From Micrasema longulum (Eukaryota > Arthropoda > Insecta > Trichoptera > Brachycentridae), in the NCBI GenBank assembly GCA_022494885.1, contig JAGVSM010001330.1, positions 62,001-126,000 of the forward strand: a DNA stretch of 64,000 nucleotides, given 5' to 3'. The notes under the pieces are model-generated. The model was not told where the DNA came from, did not search any database, and was given only the letters and a program-made list of their open reading frames with translations. Positions 10,177 to 21,745 of this stretch are shown here, piece after piece; position 1 is the stretch's first letter, and each line of letters starts with the position of its first letter. The position numbers and the translations under genes were made by a program.

Positions 10177-12519
10177 AATGTTAGAAACATGTTTTTGACT
10201 CGATGGCTTCTCTCAGGCAAAAATCCTGAAAAAGTATATCGAGTGGAGGGAAGTCCGCCTCGTCGTGTAGTGATTGGCGCATTCGCCATCCGTGTTAAGG
10301 TCCTCGGCTCGATTTATTTATTCATATGAAATTAAGTTACTTTTAACCATATAATTATAATAGTCCAGAAACCGCGTACGCGCATCAAACTGAAGCCGAC
10401 TAAACTACTCATAAATGAGTAGTTTTACGTTTTGGCTATTAGTTACTCCGTAGACGTCGCTTAGTACGCAACTGCCTATTTAAATTCTGTGTTGTGTCGT
10501 TTGTAAGTGTCAAAATACTGCTGGTATGAAAAGGGAATAGGGTGGGATCAGATTTCATGTGTAAGTAGCGAATTCACAAATAATTTTATTTAAAAATGAA
10601 ATGGAGTTCTGTGAAACTTGTGATATTGACGGAAATGTGTGTTTAACCGTTTTAAGAAACAACGCGTTTTCTTGGTTATCTTTTATGGACAAAAAACTTA
10701 TATTATCAGCAAAGGAAGGTGCACCCCTAAATTAGATTTCATTCTTTTTTTTTTTTAATGTCACACGTAAATTTAGTGTTAAATATTATGAAGAGTTTAA
10801 CTGGCTAACTGGGTGTGTATATAGTGATTCAAACTAATGTGACGAGTGAAGGAAACTGGTAAGATTTATTACTTATATTATATAAAACGTACTTTTTTCT
10901 GCTGCCTACCCTAGTTAAAAACTCTGTGCACGTGACATATTTTATTTTTTTAAAAACCACTCTCAAGTTATTTCCATTTTTTACATTTTAGATTTGTTTA
11001 TTTGAAAATGGTTTTTGAATAATATCCTCCAAGCAGGTATGATAAAATTAAAATAAATTAATTGAATGATATTTTTTTGCGATATTTATTGCAAACGAGA
11101 AAAAACACCGTTTGACTATTTTTCCTTAAAAAATTTTACGATTGCTAAAATAGGGCTGAGCCATGTTATTTGGAGACTATTCTCACCAGAGGACGCTCCG
11201 TATTAACTTTCTAATTCACTGTTTTTTTTTTATAGATTCCCTGGTATTAAATATGATGTATACTTATTCAGGCAATAAATTTATAAAATAAAAAAAATAA
11301 ATAAAGGAGCAGATACGAGTATCAATACAATATTTAAAAAAACAAATCGTCCACACGATGTCGAATAAAATCAGCTTACTGAAAGTATAGGGAAAATTAT
11401 TTTTAAAATACCTTACCGTATATGTGTGTGTTTATAAAGAATAATGCATACATGGTAACTAGATATATATGTATGCTATAGGAAAAAGTCAATAATCTAA
11501 AAAAAAAATTGTCAAGTCGTTATTCAAATTTTTAAAAAATTGCAACAGAAAAGGTAAGATGTTACTACATTATCTCTGTTTAAATCACGTCTAAAGAAAC
11601 ATCTCCTTTCTCTTCCTTAATCTCTCCTCCTTTCCTTTTTCCTCGTTTTTCCCCTTTTCCCATTGAGTTTCAATTTAAGGTAATTTATAGACAAACACGT
11701 TTATTTCTATTTTTATATATCTTTACCTTTTTAATGTTTTTTTCTATTAAATATGTTCTGTAACTTGAATTATAAAAATAAAAAAATATTTTATTGGTTG
11801 GTTGGAAGAAATTGCTTTTCGGCAATAAGCCCGCCAATGTACAAATAAAATTATGTACAAAAAGTTAAATAAATAAGCATTTTTGAGAAGGAAATATGAA
11901 AGGGCTTACGACCTGTCAGTGGTCGGTTTAAGTGGCCAGTGTAAGATCCACCATTTTGCCTTCTAAAAACATCTCAAAATATTGTTAAAAAATAATTGAT
12001 AATGCCCAATCATAATTCATATGATTATTTTTTTTAAATGTATACATAAATTTCGTAAACAACAAGCAAACAAACCAACAAGCAAGATTTTATTTACTTA
12101 TCTAAAATACTTATTTATGACTCACTGAAAATGGCTACTATCCCTTTGTCTCGAACCAAATTCCTGCAGACATTGGACACATCTGCCTAAAAGACAATGC
12201 AAATTATTTTTCTGTTATTTAGCTCAAGTGCATTGTAAATGTTTTATTAATAACAATACACAATAATTATCATCTCAATAATTTAACCTTCGTCAAACAA
12301 TGACTCCTTATTATTTTAAACAGTAGCATACTTGTGTCATTGAGATCTTTAGCTACTTGCCTTAGTTTGCTTAAGTTATTGAACTCCAATACTCGACATT
12401 AATATTCATCAACACATAAACGTTCCCGACATAGAATATAATGTCCTTGTTGCGAAGTTTGTGTAAGCATGGTGACTGAATGGCAAGTTCACGAATTTTT
12501 GCTTATATTATTTATATTT
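10177..12519. other. Intron with small repeat relics
   Basis: No gene is seen. 10190-10310 has 'actcgatggcttctctcagg' plus 'aatcctgaaaaag', a repeat phrase also near 52270 and 54090. Near 10410 is a small palindrome (ctactcat/atgagtag). 11570-11780 looks like the 3' end of a non-LTR element. 11870-12000 is a family T MITE piece. The rest is AT-rich and unassigned. Confidence 0.4.
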
Positions 12520-12707
12520 TTCATTTCATTTATTTTTTTTGCACCACAACAGCCCAGGAGGCCCAATTACAGTGGTGAATTACATTACAGAACAACCAGG
12601 CTTGAGAAAAATCACATTTTTAAATTTTTGTGTTCTCACCGGGAATCGAACCCGGAACCTTCCGTGCGTGAGTCAAGCGTCTTGACCACTTCACCACGGA
12701 GGCCGCC
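12520..12707 (-). mobile_element. tRNA-derived SINE, family 1
   Basis: Read on the minus strand it starts GGCGGCCTCCGTGGTGAAGT with an A box (TGGTGAAGTGGTCAAG) and a B box (GGTTCGATTCC) at tRNA spacing. A body follows, ending in CACCACTGTAATTGGGCC and an A-rich 'aaataaatgaaa' tail. A sister copy lies at 52591-52794 (plus), and a body fragment at 27003-27060. It is not a functional tRNA gene because the 3' half of the acceptor stem does not pair. Confidence 0.85.
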
Positions 12708-13490
12708 TATAGAAGGCTATTACATTATTTTGAGTTTGTCCAAATGTTTGTGGTCAAAATACTGGATATCACTAAGATTAACATCTCTATCTCTGTTGTA
12801 ATTTGTTGATAGAAGGATATTCTAAAAGACACAAAGGAATCATATTATATGGCGGTTTTGGTACTAAATTTCTAGTGAGGCTACAATATATTTTATATTC
12901 CAATACTGCAAGACTTTAATAATTAATATTGGTTGCCTATAGTGCGTTACTAAATTTGCCTAAAATGACAAAATCGCGCGGTAGCGACTAAAGGCGACTA
13001 TCACACGAGTAGATACGATGATATGAATACTCCGCTCCCTTCCTTTTACTTCATCTACGAGGCGCCATAAAAATCAGACTCGTCGTTTGAATTCATTATG
13101 GTCAAAACATTCCCCCAAGATCAAAACTCACTTACACCCCGCGATTATGTTTTTTCTTAACGTTTGAGGCTTGTTTACTTTCCGCCTAACCGGTATAATT
13201 GTACTCCAAATTCAACCTTATGTACATTGAAATAAATATGTTTGTTACTTGCAGCATGTGTTGTCTAAAGAAGTGGGGCTAAATTAATAGACTGACGATG
13301 TCATATGCATTGCTAGTGCGTTGTAAAACTGTATTTTTGACAAGGAAATAGGGTTGTTTTTAGATGAATATATTTTTATATTAAAGCATTTTTCAACGCG
13401 CCACATTGTGAACGTGTGGAGTATGACTTTTTAGTGAGGCGGAGCCTCACTTGCCTCACCTGCAAAATCACCACTTTTGGTTATATTTCA
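12708..13490. other. Intron, no recognised feature
   Basis: 12940-13150 is slightly more GC-rich and may be unique sequence, but it shows no ORF or splice-site combination that extends the host gene. Confidence 0.35.
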
Positions 13491-13494
13491 CACT

Positions 13495-16400
13495 CAAATT
13501 CAATTCAATTCAATTCAATTTATTTATTTTAAATATAACATATACATTACAAAAATATATTCAATACGTACATATTATAAAAAAGGAAAAAAAAATACAC
13601 GAAAGAGACTCATGTCAAAGGAGTCGAAGAATCCTGCTCCGGAAAACCCCTTCGGATACATGGAACAGATCAATATCCAGAGCGATGTTGTTCAACATAG
13701 CGGTAGATCTTCCAACAGGCATAACCATAGGCAGGTTGGTCCTGAATATCGGAATATAAAACAATCTATGCTGACGCTGTCTTGGGTAATTATCAGGAAC
13801 ATACAAACCAATGCTCATCATAATTTCAGAATTATCGATCATACCGCGCAACAATCGATAAAAATGTGTGGTCAAATACACATTCCTTCTAGTCTCTAAA
13901 CTGTTGTAGCCAAACATACCCTGGAGAAACTCGGTCGGGTAGAGCCAAGGATAATACCCGCACTCTCTCATGTAGAGATATCTCAGAAACTTCTTTTGGA
14001 GTTTCTCTATCATAAGAGAGTACTTTAGTTCATGTGGCCCCCAAATCATCGAGCCGCTCTCGAGTCTACTTCGCACCAAGGAGTTGTAAAGAGTTCTCAG
14101 TACGCGGGTATTTTAGAAAACCCTGGCAGTACGCAGAACAAATCTTAACATCTTCAATGCATCACCACTGATTGTCTCTATGTGTTCATGAAATGTCAGA
14201 GTGCTTACAAATCTAACGCCCAGATCCTTAACATTCGATGTTCGTATCAGATTCTGGTCATTCATTTTGTAGCGAAAAGAAAGAGTTTTTTGGGCCCTAG
14301 TGAAGGACGTGACCGAACACTTGGAAACATTAAACCCAAGTTTGTTTCGCCTTCCCCATTCAAATATATTAGATATATCCGCTTGGAGAAGACGAAAATC
14401 GTCAGAAGTTGTCACCTTTAAGAATAGTTTTAAGTCATCCGCAAACAACAGAAAACGCGAGTTCAAAATTACATTTTTAATATTATTAATGAAAATTGAG
14501 AACAACAATGGACCCAGGTTAGAGCCTTGCGGGACACCCGAGAAAGTATGGAAATACTCTGACGCGAATAGACCGTAGGAGACTTATTGGTTTCTGTTTT
14601 GGAGGTAGCTCGCCATTAATTTTAACATACCATCCGAGAAACCGATCTCATACAGCTTATTTAATAAGACATCATGGTCGACAGTATCAAAGGCCTTGGC
14701 GAAATCATTATATGAACAGTCTACCTGATGTCCTGCATCCAGAGCTTCCGTGACGTAGTTTGTAAAAACCATTAGATTGGTTTCAACCGAGCGGCCTTTC
14801 CTGAACCCATGTTGTTCATCAATAATAAATGGCTCTACTCGGGAAGTGACGATTCTACATATGATAATTTCAAATACCTTCGCTGGTGCAGAAAGAACAG
14901 CTACAGGTCTGTAATTTTCTCTGATGACTTAGATCCACTTTCATGTATAGGTGTTACTTTTGACGTCTTCCATGTTTCTGGGAAGACCCCCGTATTAAAA
15001 GAAAGATTATACAAAAAACAGAGGGGTTTTTTGATCAGTTCCACACAACCTTTTAGGAAGAATGTCGGAATAAAATCTGGTCCGAGAGAATTAGTATTAC
15101 TTAATTTTTTGATAGTGTCAGCCACATCCTTCTCATTGATATTTTGAACATCAATAAACTGTGCACCGGTCTGTGAACATTGTTTAGCAATATTAACATC
15201 TAGAAGCGGAGGTTCATTGCTATATACTGTTTTAAAATGACCTGCAAACGCTTCAGCTATGTTTGCACCTCGAACCAATTTTTCACCCCATGTCATGGAG
15301 TCAACACTTCCACCATCCGCCTTTTGTGACCTTATATAGTCCCAAAAGGTATTAGGATCATGAAGAATGTTGCTTTCCATGCTGGAAATGAACTCCTGGT
15401 ACGCCAATCGAATGCTACGTCTTACGACAGATCTGTAACACCCAAACATCTCATAATCACCGCGACAGCCAGAAGCTTTCCACTTTTTTATGATAGAAAT
15501 GCTTAGTCTGTATGTTTCTAACAATATCCTTAGAAAACCACTTCGGATATCGCCTCCCACTAGTAGCCTGAGATTTTCTAGGGAATCAGGAATCAAATAC
15601 ACCTTCAACAATACAATAAAAATATTGTACCGCTTCATTTACATCTGATATTTTATACATCTCGCCCCAGTCGATACCGTCCATGAGAGAGTACAGTCGG
15701 TCAAAGTCGCCTTTATGAAAATTCCATCCTCTTTGACTAACCGTACCCTCCGCGGGAACTCTGGATCGACGGGGGCGATCTGCAATCAGATTGTAACAAA
15801 ATTCAAGTGCGAGGTGATAATTATCTTCTCTTGTAAGAGGTGATAATGACCGAAATACACCAACAACTCTTCTACTGAATATTAAGTCCAGCGTTCTACC
15901 CCTAGAGTTCAAAATATAATTATACTGCGAAAGACCCAACACCGAGCACAAAAAAGTGAGGTTAGCCTCTATACTTTTTATGTTTTTTGCTGAATGCATG
16001 TTAAAGTCCCCCAATATAATGACACTTTTGTCCCAAAGTAGCTCTAAACTGGACAATACCCTGTCAAAGAACAGTTGATATATATTCGTCTCACTCGCCG
16101 GAGGGAAATATAATACACAAATGAACGTAATATCGAGATCGTATGTCAGTTTTACCCAGAGATCTTCGTTGGACGTTTCTAAAACAGAAAAACGCTCGAC
16201 TTGCAAGTTTTTTCTATTTCTCACAGCCAATAAACATCCCCCACCCTGCCTGTGGCCACCACGATCTCGCCTTACTACTGTAAAGTTACTATCAAATAAT
16301 TCAGAGTCGAAAACGCCATCGTTCAACCAAGTTTCGGTTAATGTTATAACATCAAGGTCCACAGGCCGAAACACTGTTATAAAAATCTTCGCGTTTCGTT

Positions 16401-16625
16401 TTCAACCCGCGAATATTCATGTAATAAAAATTCAGTTTATCATCTGTTGTACTATCGCGATCTAGTCACTTTACCGAGGGAAGTCGCGGCGCATCTCGCG
16501 GTTTTGCATCCCACTCTTTAATATACGACTTTCGCGGCCAATTTTCGCTTTGCAAAATTGCATCTACAGCATTTTTCGGAATTCCGATTTTAAATGACGA
16601 GTAGTCACAAATGTGTATTCTTCAT
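13495..16625 (-). mobile_element. CR1/Jockey-type non-LTR retrotransposon, 5'-truncated and decayed
   Basis: A minus-strand element with ORF1 C-terminus, ORF2 and 3' end. The 16625-16450 piece encodes the end of ORF1, with the pattern K-x-GIPKNAVDAIL ... WPRKSYIKEW typical of CR1/Daphne-like ORF1. ORF2 starts about 16440 with MNIRGLKTKREDFY and shifts frame at about 16375. The 3' end carries a short tandem tail of TTGAA units (13497-13521), a microsatellite tail instead of poly(A). ORF1 is mostly missing, so the copy is 5'-truncated. Confidence 0.88.
13615..16440 (-). pseudogene. ORF2 (endonuclease-reverse transcriptase) of the CR1-like element
   Basis: Broken into several frames. 16374-15586 is the APE endonuclease: TLTETWLND, GGGCLLAVRN, ILGDFNMHS, RTLDLIFS, and a final DNYHLAL where the usual catalytic Asp-His pair is spaced by Asn-Tyr. 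15638-14901 is the linker and RT start (NSLGPDFIPTFFLKGC, FPETWKTSKVTPI). 14772-14584 has RT motif A (NDFAKAFDTVDHD). 14508-14113 has LLFADDLKLF, the RT catalytic FADD. 14079-13615 is the C-terminal region (ESGSMIWGPHE). It would copy the element RNA into DNA at a nicked target; the frameshifts make this copy inactive. Confidence 0.9.
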
Positions 16626-16958
16626 TCCCCCTGGACACGGGTTAAGTAATAGTGACAACAATTATGAGAAAAATATAAATTAAGAAGCCCTGTAAATACC
16701 TAGACCTCTATTAGAAAATAGGTCACAATCTGATTTCCATTTTCTAATACTGAGATTACAACTGATTTTTAATTCGTTAAACAGGGACCAAATTTTTTTT
16801 AAGAAACAAGTAAATTACAAGAACGTTAAAAAAAAGACAAACTAAGGGGTGCCAAATATTATTAAATAAATTTGATGTGTTAAAAAGATGCGTAAATTTT
16901 TAGTCACTGTTATCAATATGTAGTGTCTTTTTGGGTGACTTGGTGATTTGTTACTAAC
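16626..16958. other. Intron between the retroelement and the exon
   Basis: 16680-16720 contains 'gaagccctgtaaatacctagac', a family T MITE fragment. Otherwise nothing is recognised. Confidence 0.4.
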
Positions 16959-17133
16959 CTTATCTCAGGGGCTTTAAACTGACAGTGGGGGGCAGCGAGC
17001 AGGGCCCCGCGGGACAGGGCTTCCCTCAACTGACCCCACGGCCTCCACAGGGCAGCGTGAAGCTCCCTGATGGACACTCCCCAGAAGGCTCGCAGCGTGT
17101 ACCGCACTTGAGAAGAAACTGAGCACTGCACAT
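16959..17133 (-). CDS. CGRRF1: CGRRF1 internal exon (57 codons)
   Basis: Minus-strand exon with acceptor ...AATTTTGCAG at 17134 onward and donor ATAAG|GTTAGT at 16959/16958. The first codon is split (G|AT, Asp) with the exon at 55010-55167, and the last is split (AG|A, Arg) with 9236-9383, so all phases agree. The peptide starts VQCSVSSQVRYTLRAFWG and continues SIRELHAALWRPWG. A Trp-Gly-x-Ser-Val/Ile-x-x-Leu-x-x-Ala-Leu pattern occurs at this place in vertebrate CGRRF1, as I remember it. The exon is strikingly GC-rich (runs such as gccccgcgggac) in an AT-rich region, consistent with selected coding sequence. Confidence 0.87.
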
Positions 17134-17419
17134 CTGCAAAATTACATTGATTATTTATTTTACAGTAATTCCTGAGACAGAAATACTAATTATCTTTAAT
17201 GTGTGTCAACTAGCCCCGAAAACGGGGTCAGTCGACACGAGGCAGCTTTTTTAAAGTGGCTGTAACAAGATTTAATCCGCAGTAAAATTTATACTATGTG
17301 ATTTATACATATGCACGAAACACTGTTTAATATTGGTTGGAAAAGACATTTTGAAATACGAAGCATAAACAAATAATAAAAATAATAAAATGTGAGTCAA
17401 CACGAAATATATATTATAA
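17134..17419. other. Intron next to the exon
   Basis: AT-rich, with no feature recognised. 'gtcaactagccccgaaaacgggg' near 17205 recurs in altered form near 18260. Confidence 0.35.
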
Positions 17420-18093
17420 CTAGCGGACCCGACAGACGTCGTCCTGCCCGAAAGTTGGCTTGCCTGCTATCATCTTGGAAAAATACTTTTCATCTAGGTA
17501 CTTGTTAGTGATTAAATTCCAAAACTAAAAATTTTTGATATTCAAAAAATATTGAATTTAAGTAGGTAATTGTTTATGGTTGAATTTAAAAACAAAAACT
17601 TTTTTTTTCAACTTTGGCATTTTTTTTGCAAACGTCAAACTCCGGTTGTCTTACCAACAAAGTGGTGTACTTATGTAGGAATACGATTTTTAAAAATGTA
17701 TTGAATTTAATATTATTTTAGTGTTACCATAATCCAATAAAAATAAATAAATGGGTAGAAATTATAAGAAATTTAAGGAAAGAATCTGATTGAGATCTAC
17801 AAAAAACAAATGCTGTTTGTAAACATTCAAAAACAAACTTTTTTCTACACAAAAAACAACATCTTTCCATTTTTTTGCAAATGCATTCTTCTCGAATGCA
17901 ACCCTCGTAGATCGATGAATAAAACATTTATGCTTCTAACTTTTTTTTTACATATTCGATTGAAGATTTTAATATCCACGAACACGCACAGCAAAGATCT
18001 ATATTTCTCTGAAAACCGCACGTAAATCGGTTAAGCCGTTTACGAGGAGTACGGTTACATTACACGTACAGAGGAATTATCTATATATAAAGA
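17420..18093 (-). mobile_element. Non-autonomous Helitron
   Basis: On the minus strand it starts after an A with TCTTTATATATAG and ends GTCGGGTCCGCTAG before a T, the A^T target and CTAG tip of Helitrons. The 3' end has the GC-rich subterminal segment (ggacgacgtctgtcgggtcc) common in lepidopteran families. The body phrase 'aacggcttaaccgatttacg' is shared with the 5' fragment at 45392. There is no Rep/helicase ORF. Confidence 0.82.
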
Positions 18094-18524
18094 TGTGGTT
18101 AACACTTCATTATTTTATGGTCCCTGTACTGACACCCGAAGCGTAAGACTGATTACCTTACCTTCCTATGACAGATGATCGAGACACGCCGCATTGATTG
18201 TACCAATGCAGTGCCCCATGCATAAGGGTTTGAAAATGATAATGAATAAAATAAAAAGTGTGCCAACTAGCTCCGGTGTCCCCTGCGCGCAGTAAAAATG
18301 CTAAATAATTTTCCTTATACGAGTATGCTTTTGAACTTAAATATTAAGAGGTTTTTTACACTATGGAAGTTTAGCATACTATTATTATGGCGATTTAATC
18401 AAAACATTTCAACTTTAGATTATAATATTTCATATTTACATAGTTTTAGTCTTTGTTACATAGTTTTATGTTATTTTTTTTTTGAGATTCTTGTATACAT
18501 GTTTCTTCATGTAAAGCTCGTATA
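18094..18524. other. Intron with SINE family 2 body fragment
   Basis: 18140-18245 in plus orientation matches the body of SINE family 2 ('cattgattgtaccaatgcag', 'agtgccccatgcataaggg'). The rest, including the hydrophobic ORF at 18298-18594, appears to be chance in AT-rich DNA. Confidence 0.4.
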
Positions 18525-18782
18525 TACAGGGTGTTCAGTATGGGCAAAAAGACATAATGGCATATTTAAAACAATATTTAGGACGCAGAATTAAAAAAAT
18601 AAAAATAAAAAAAACAAATGGTTGATAACTTCTGCAGGGTAGAAGCGAGGGGGGCCTTCCCTCTCCTTGCTTCTCCCTTGCAGAAGTAAGCAACTATTTG
18701 TTTTAAATATGCAAATATGTCTTCTTGGTCATACTGATCATCGGGGTTTCGGATGTAACAGGTTTTAAAGAACACACTGTAT
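18525..18782. mobile_element. TIR MITE of the 'TACAGGGTGTTC' family, short copy
   Basis: Left end TATACAGGGTGTTCAGTATG and right end AACACACTGTA, with the inner arms 'acttctgcagggtagaagcg' and 'cttctcccttgcagaagt' forming a hairpin. It is shorter than the copy at 36471. Confidence 0.75.
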
Positions 18783-19141
18783 AGTAAAAATATTAAAAAA
18801 TGCAAATTTACGCATACAATATTCCAACAAGGATAAAGGTCGATGACACAAAAATTGAGTCATAGTAAAGTCACAAGAATTCAGTTTTCTACAGAACTTT
18901 GAGGAACTTTTTTTTAAACACGATATTACACCACACGATATTACACCATTACACCATACAACACCATACAGCGATATGCAGTATCAAGACGCATCGATTA
19001 CATTAAAAAAAGTCGCCAGAATACGCTAAAAACCAGCTTTAAAAAATATCAGTGTTATCGTTTTTTCAAAACACGATATTTTATCGTGTACATCGGATTA
19101 ATTTAAATAAATTATATTGGGTGCTAATGAAAATTATTAAC
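18783..19141. other. Intron, unassigned
   Basis: Contains short direct repeats of 'acgatattacaccat' near 18920-18965. No gene is seen. Confidence 0.35.
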
Positions 19142-19415
19142 TATATACATAAATTATTAATTCGATTAGTACTTGAGTACTTTGGGCGTGTGATGAGAGG
19201 CGAAAAACATAAAATTTTACAAGTCATTCTGCAGGGAAGGATTGAAGGAAGACGCAGTGCAGGTAGAAGGCGCATCTCTTGGCTTAAGAACTTGCGTGAC
19301 TGGTTCCATTGCAGCACTCAGTCCTTGTTCAGGACAGCTGCCAATAAAGTAAGAATCGCAACGATGATTTCCAACCTCCATCGGGGAGAGGAACCATAAG
19401 AAGAAGAAGAATTCG
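19142..19415 (+). pseudogene. RTE-clade retrotransposon, C-terminal ORF fragment and 3' end
   Basis: The reading frame ends ...EYFGRVMRGEK, QGRIEGRRSAGRRRISWLKN, LRDW and a stop at 19397. YFGHV/VMRGEKY and GRRRxSWLKNLR are standard for the end of RTE-type endonuclease-RT proteins. It is followed by a short 'aagaagaagaa' tail, as RTE copies have. Only the last 85 or so codons remain, so this is a 5'-truncated dead copy. Confidence 0.85.
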
Positions 19416-20913
19416 ATTAGAAAGGCTTCAGGCTTAGTTGTAAGGTGTATTTTGTAAAACAAAGATTGTTCACGCGCTTTGACGAGAATCACAAAAAACC
19501 CTCCCCTGAAAAATTACGTTTCAAGCTAATTTCATCACATATTATCACATACTACAAATACCGATAAAAATACGTGAAATGCATTCGGAAATATTAATTG
19601 TATTTTCAAAATCAATATGGATTTTGTGGAGAAGTGTTTTTATACATAACTTTGAAAAATAAATTATTAAAAAAATATGTCCCTAGAAAAACGCGACATG
19701 CTTGGCATTGAAAATTGTGACGTTCAGATTCGTGACGATGTTCTATAAAAAAATAAACAGATTTAAACTTAAAATAAATATGAATCGTGACGTATTAGGG
19801 GCGTGGCCAATGCAATGACCGTTTTCGCGGGAATTCAAAATTATAAATTTAAAAATATTTTTTATGCATTAGCATTATTATGCTTATTAAAGTTATTGTC
19901 TTATAATTAGTTTCAATAATAAAGTTTTATTTTATTTTATTAAATTTTATCTCTAATTTTTAATATTTTATATATATTTATATTTTCGATACCTGACACC
20001 CTCTTTCCAATATAACACCCACACACCCACCCTCTCACTCACTTACACTCACACAAACACACTAGTATGTATTGTACGTGTATTTAATGTATTTCTGTGG
20101 ATATCTGTCATTGGTTTTATTATCTGTATATGTTATTTGTTATATTTTTATTACATGTATTACTGTTGATATCCCCAATAAATAAAAAAAAAGCAGAAAA
20201 AAAAATCTTTTACTCGACAGTATTTTATACACTCCCATTACTTTAAAATTGTAAAAAAAGTGATCTTTCCCTATTTGGAAAATCGAGTGCTGTCATTGAA
20301 CGCAATGAAGGAAACGACCCATTGCTTTTCAGCTAGTTCTTCGTTAACATCAGTTTGCTTTTTGTTGAGAAAGGTTTTCAGTAGGCATGAGAAAAGTCCG
20401 GTTTCGAATGAAATCCTGGCGGAGTCCGGTCTTGGCTATGTTAATTTGTGCATAAAACTATATGAATACATGAATGCAAATTGATTTATGAACATTTCCG
20501 CCTAAAGCCGAAGGTGAAAAAACAATTTTTATGATTAGCAAAATCTTAAATTATTAATTATTTTAGTGACATTTATTAAAAGCGGTTTGAAGTTCCTTCC
20601 TTATGGGAAGCGACACGCAGTCGCAGGAGGGTTCACGGTTCGATTACCCGTGAAGGTAAAATCGCAATACCGAACAGTCTATAATCCGAGCAATTAAAAA
20701 CAGAGCCTGTTCGGTTTAGCGAATTTTCGGATTTCTGGAATATTTAAGAAATATTTTTTTTTTTTTGCATATTGTTTATCAATAAGTTTTTTTTTATTTA
20801 ACAGTTATATAGATCTAAGGGGTACAGGATATAAAGGATGAATGTCTAAAATGGAAGTTTTGAGATATAACGTTTTTGAATTTTTAAACTTATAAATAGA
20901 AAAGAACCCTATT
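19416..20913. other. Intron with non-LTR 3' end and SINE relic
   Basis: 19980-20195 has a CA-rich stretch ending 'tatccccaataaataaaaaaa', which looks like the 3' UTR and A-rich tail of a plus-strand non-LTR element. 20595-20690 keeps a B-box-like 'ggttcgattacccgtgaa' from a SINE. The small ORF at 20260-20484 is not recognised. Confidence 0.4.
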
Positions 20914-21074
20914 TAAATTTATTGCAACAGAAAAGGGAAAACATTATCGAGAAGAGAATATGGAAGTCTAGGCATTTACAGGGCTTATGACTTGTCATTG
21001 GCTGGTTTAAGTGGCCACTTTACACACTGATTCTCTTCCCAATAATGTTTTCCTTCTCTGTTGCAGCAAATTTA
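20914..21074. mobile_element. Family T MITE, minimal copy
   Basis: About 160 bp: left TIR 'taaatttattgcaacagaaa', right TIR 'ttctctgttgcagcaaattta', and between them 'ggcatttacagggcttatgac' and 'aagtggccactttacacact'. It is the shortest copy with both ends and is useful for defining the family. Confidence 0.8.
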
Positions 21075-21199
21075 AAGCATTACGACATGTCTATTTGAAG
21101 CATTCACGGAGGAATATATAAAGGTGTGTTGATTTAAAAAATCCTAATTTTGAAGTTACTTAGTTTTAGTAATTGACCCCACGAAATGATTATTATTAT

Positions 21200-21334
21200 A
21201 ATTAAGGAAGTTCCACCAAGAAATTTGACTAGAACCAATAGATCGCGGAACTCACAGAAGGGAACTTGTGATGTCGAAAGCGGAGTAATTTAAAAATTGT
21301 AAAACTTTAAAAATCATTGCGCTGATAATCATCA
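21200..21334 (-). repeat. Diverged piggyBac-type element fragment
   Basis: 'ggaacttgtgatgtcgaaag', 'gtaaaactttaaaaatcatt' and 'gcgctgataat' align with 4370-4445 in the left arm of the inverted pair. Neither terminus is present. Confidence 0.5.
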
Positions 21335-21592
21335 TCGTCAACATTCCCTTTCCGCAACTAATGGTGCAAAGGCCGCTGCATTGGTACACCAATCGCAGCG
21401 TACCTTGATAAAAAGAAAATGCTACACGATCATCAGTCTTGCGCTTCAGGTACCAGTTCAGGGACTATGAAATATTCTGGTGTGAAAACACCCTTTTAAA
21501 TCAATATTTCATATAAACCGTTTTGGAAATCAAACCCGAGACCTCTTGTTTGGTAGGCAAACGCGCTGACCATTACACCACGAGGCCGACAG
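21335..21592 (-). mobile_element. tRNA-derived SINE, family 2
   Basis: The minus-strand head is GGCCTCGTGGTGTAATGGTC with B box GGTTTGATT after an anticodon-like stretch. The body includes 'gctgcgattggtgtaccaat' and ends 'ggaaagggaatgttgacgat'. Another full copy is at 43056-43323; body fragments are at 18140-18245 and 40683-40845. Confidence 0.82.
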
Positions 21593-21644
21593 CTATAATG
21601 ATCGCTGATAATGCGTTACATAAAAATATTAGAATAAAAACCTT

Positions 21645-21745
21645 CCCTTGAAAATAGATTTTGTCCTCGAGAGCTTAATACGCTCTTCCAAAATATTAAA
21701 CACTATCGGTGCGATAAAGGAGACGTGCCTCTGAGCAAAAGTCGT
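21645..21745 (-). pseudogene. Non-LTR ORF2 C-terminal scrap
   Basis: Matches 58790-58905 ('cttgaaaatagattttgtcc', 'gagcttaatacg', 'gagcaaaagtcgtgcgggtt'), where the minus strand reads TTFAQRHLSFIAPRVFN, a CR1-like C-terminal pattern. Confidence 0.55.

Noticed and set aside
12630..12707. Functional tRNA genes at 12.6, 21.5, 40.6, 43.3 and 52.6 kb
   Set aside because: A and B boxes are present, but acceptor stems do not close and each continues into a conserved SINE body and A-rich tail.
18298..18594. Hydrophobic 98-codon ORF as another copy of the retroelement membrane protein
   Set aside because: It shares only T-rich composition, has no neighbouring ORF1 or ORF2, and its 3' end runs into a MITE.
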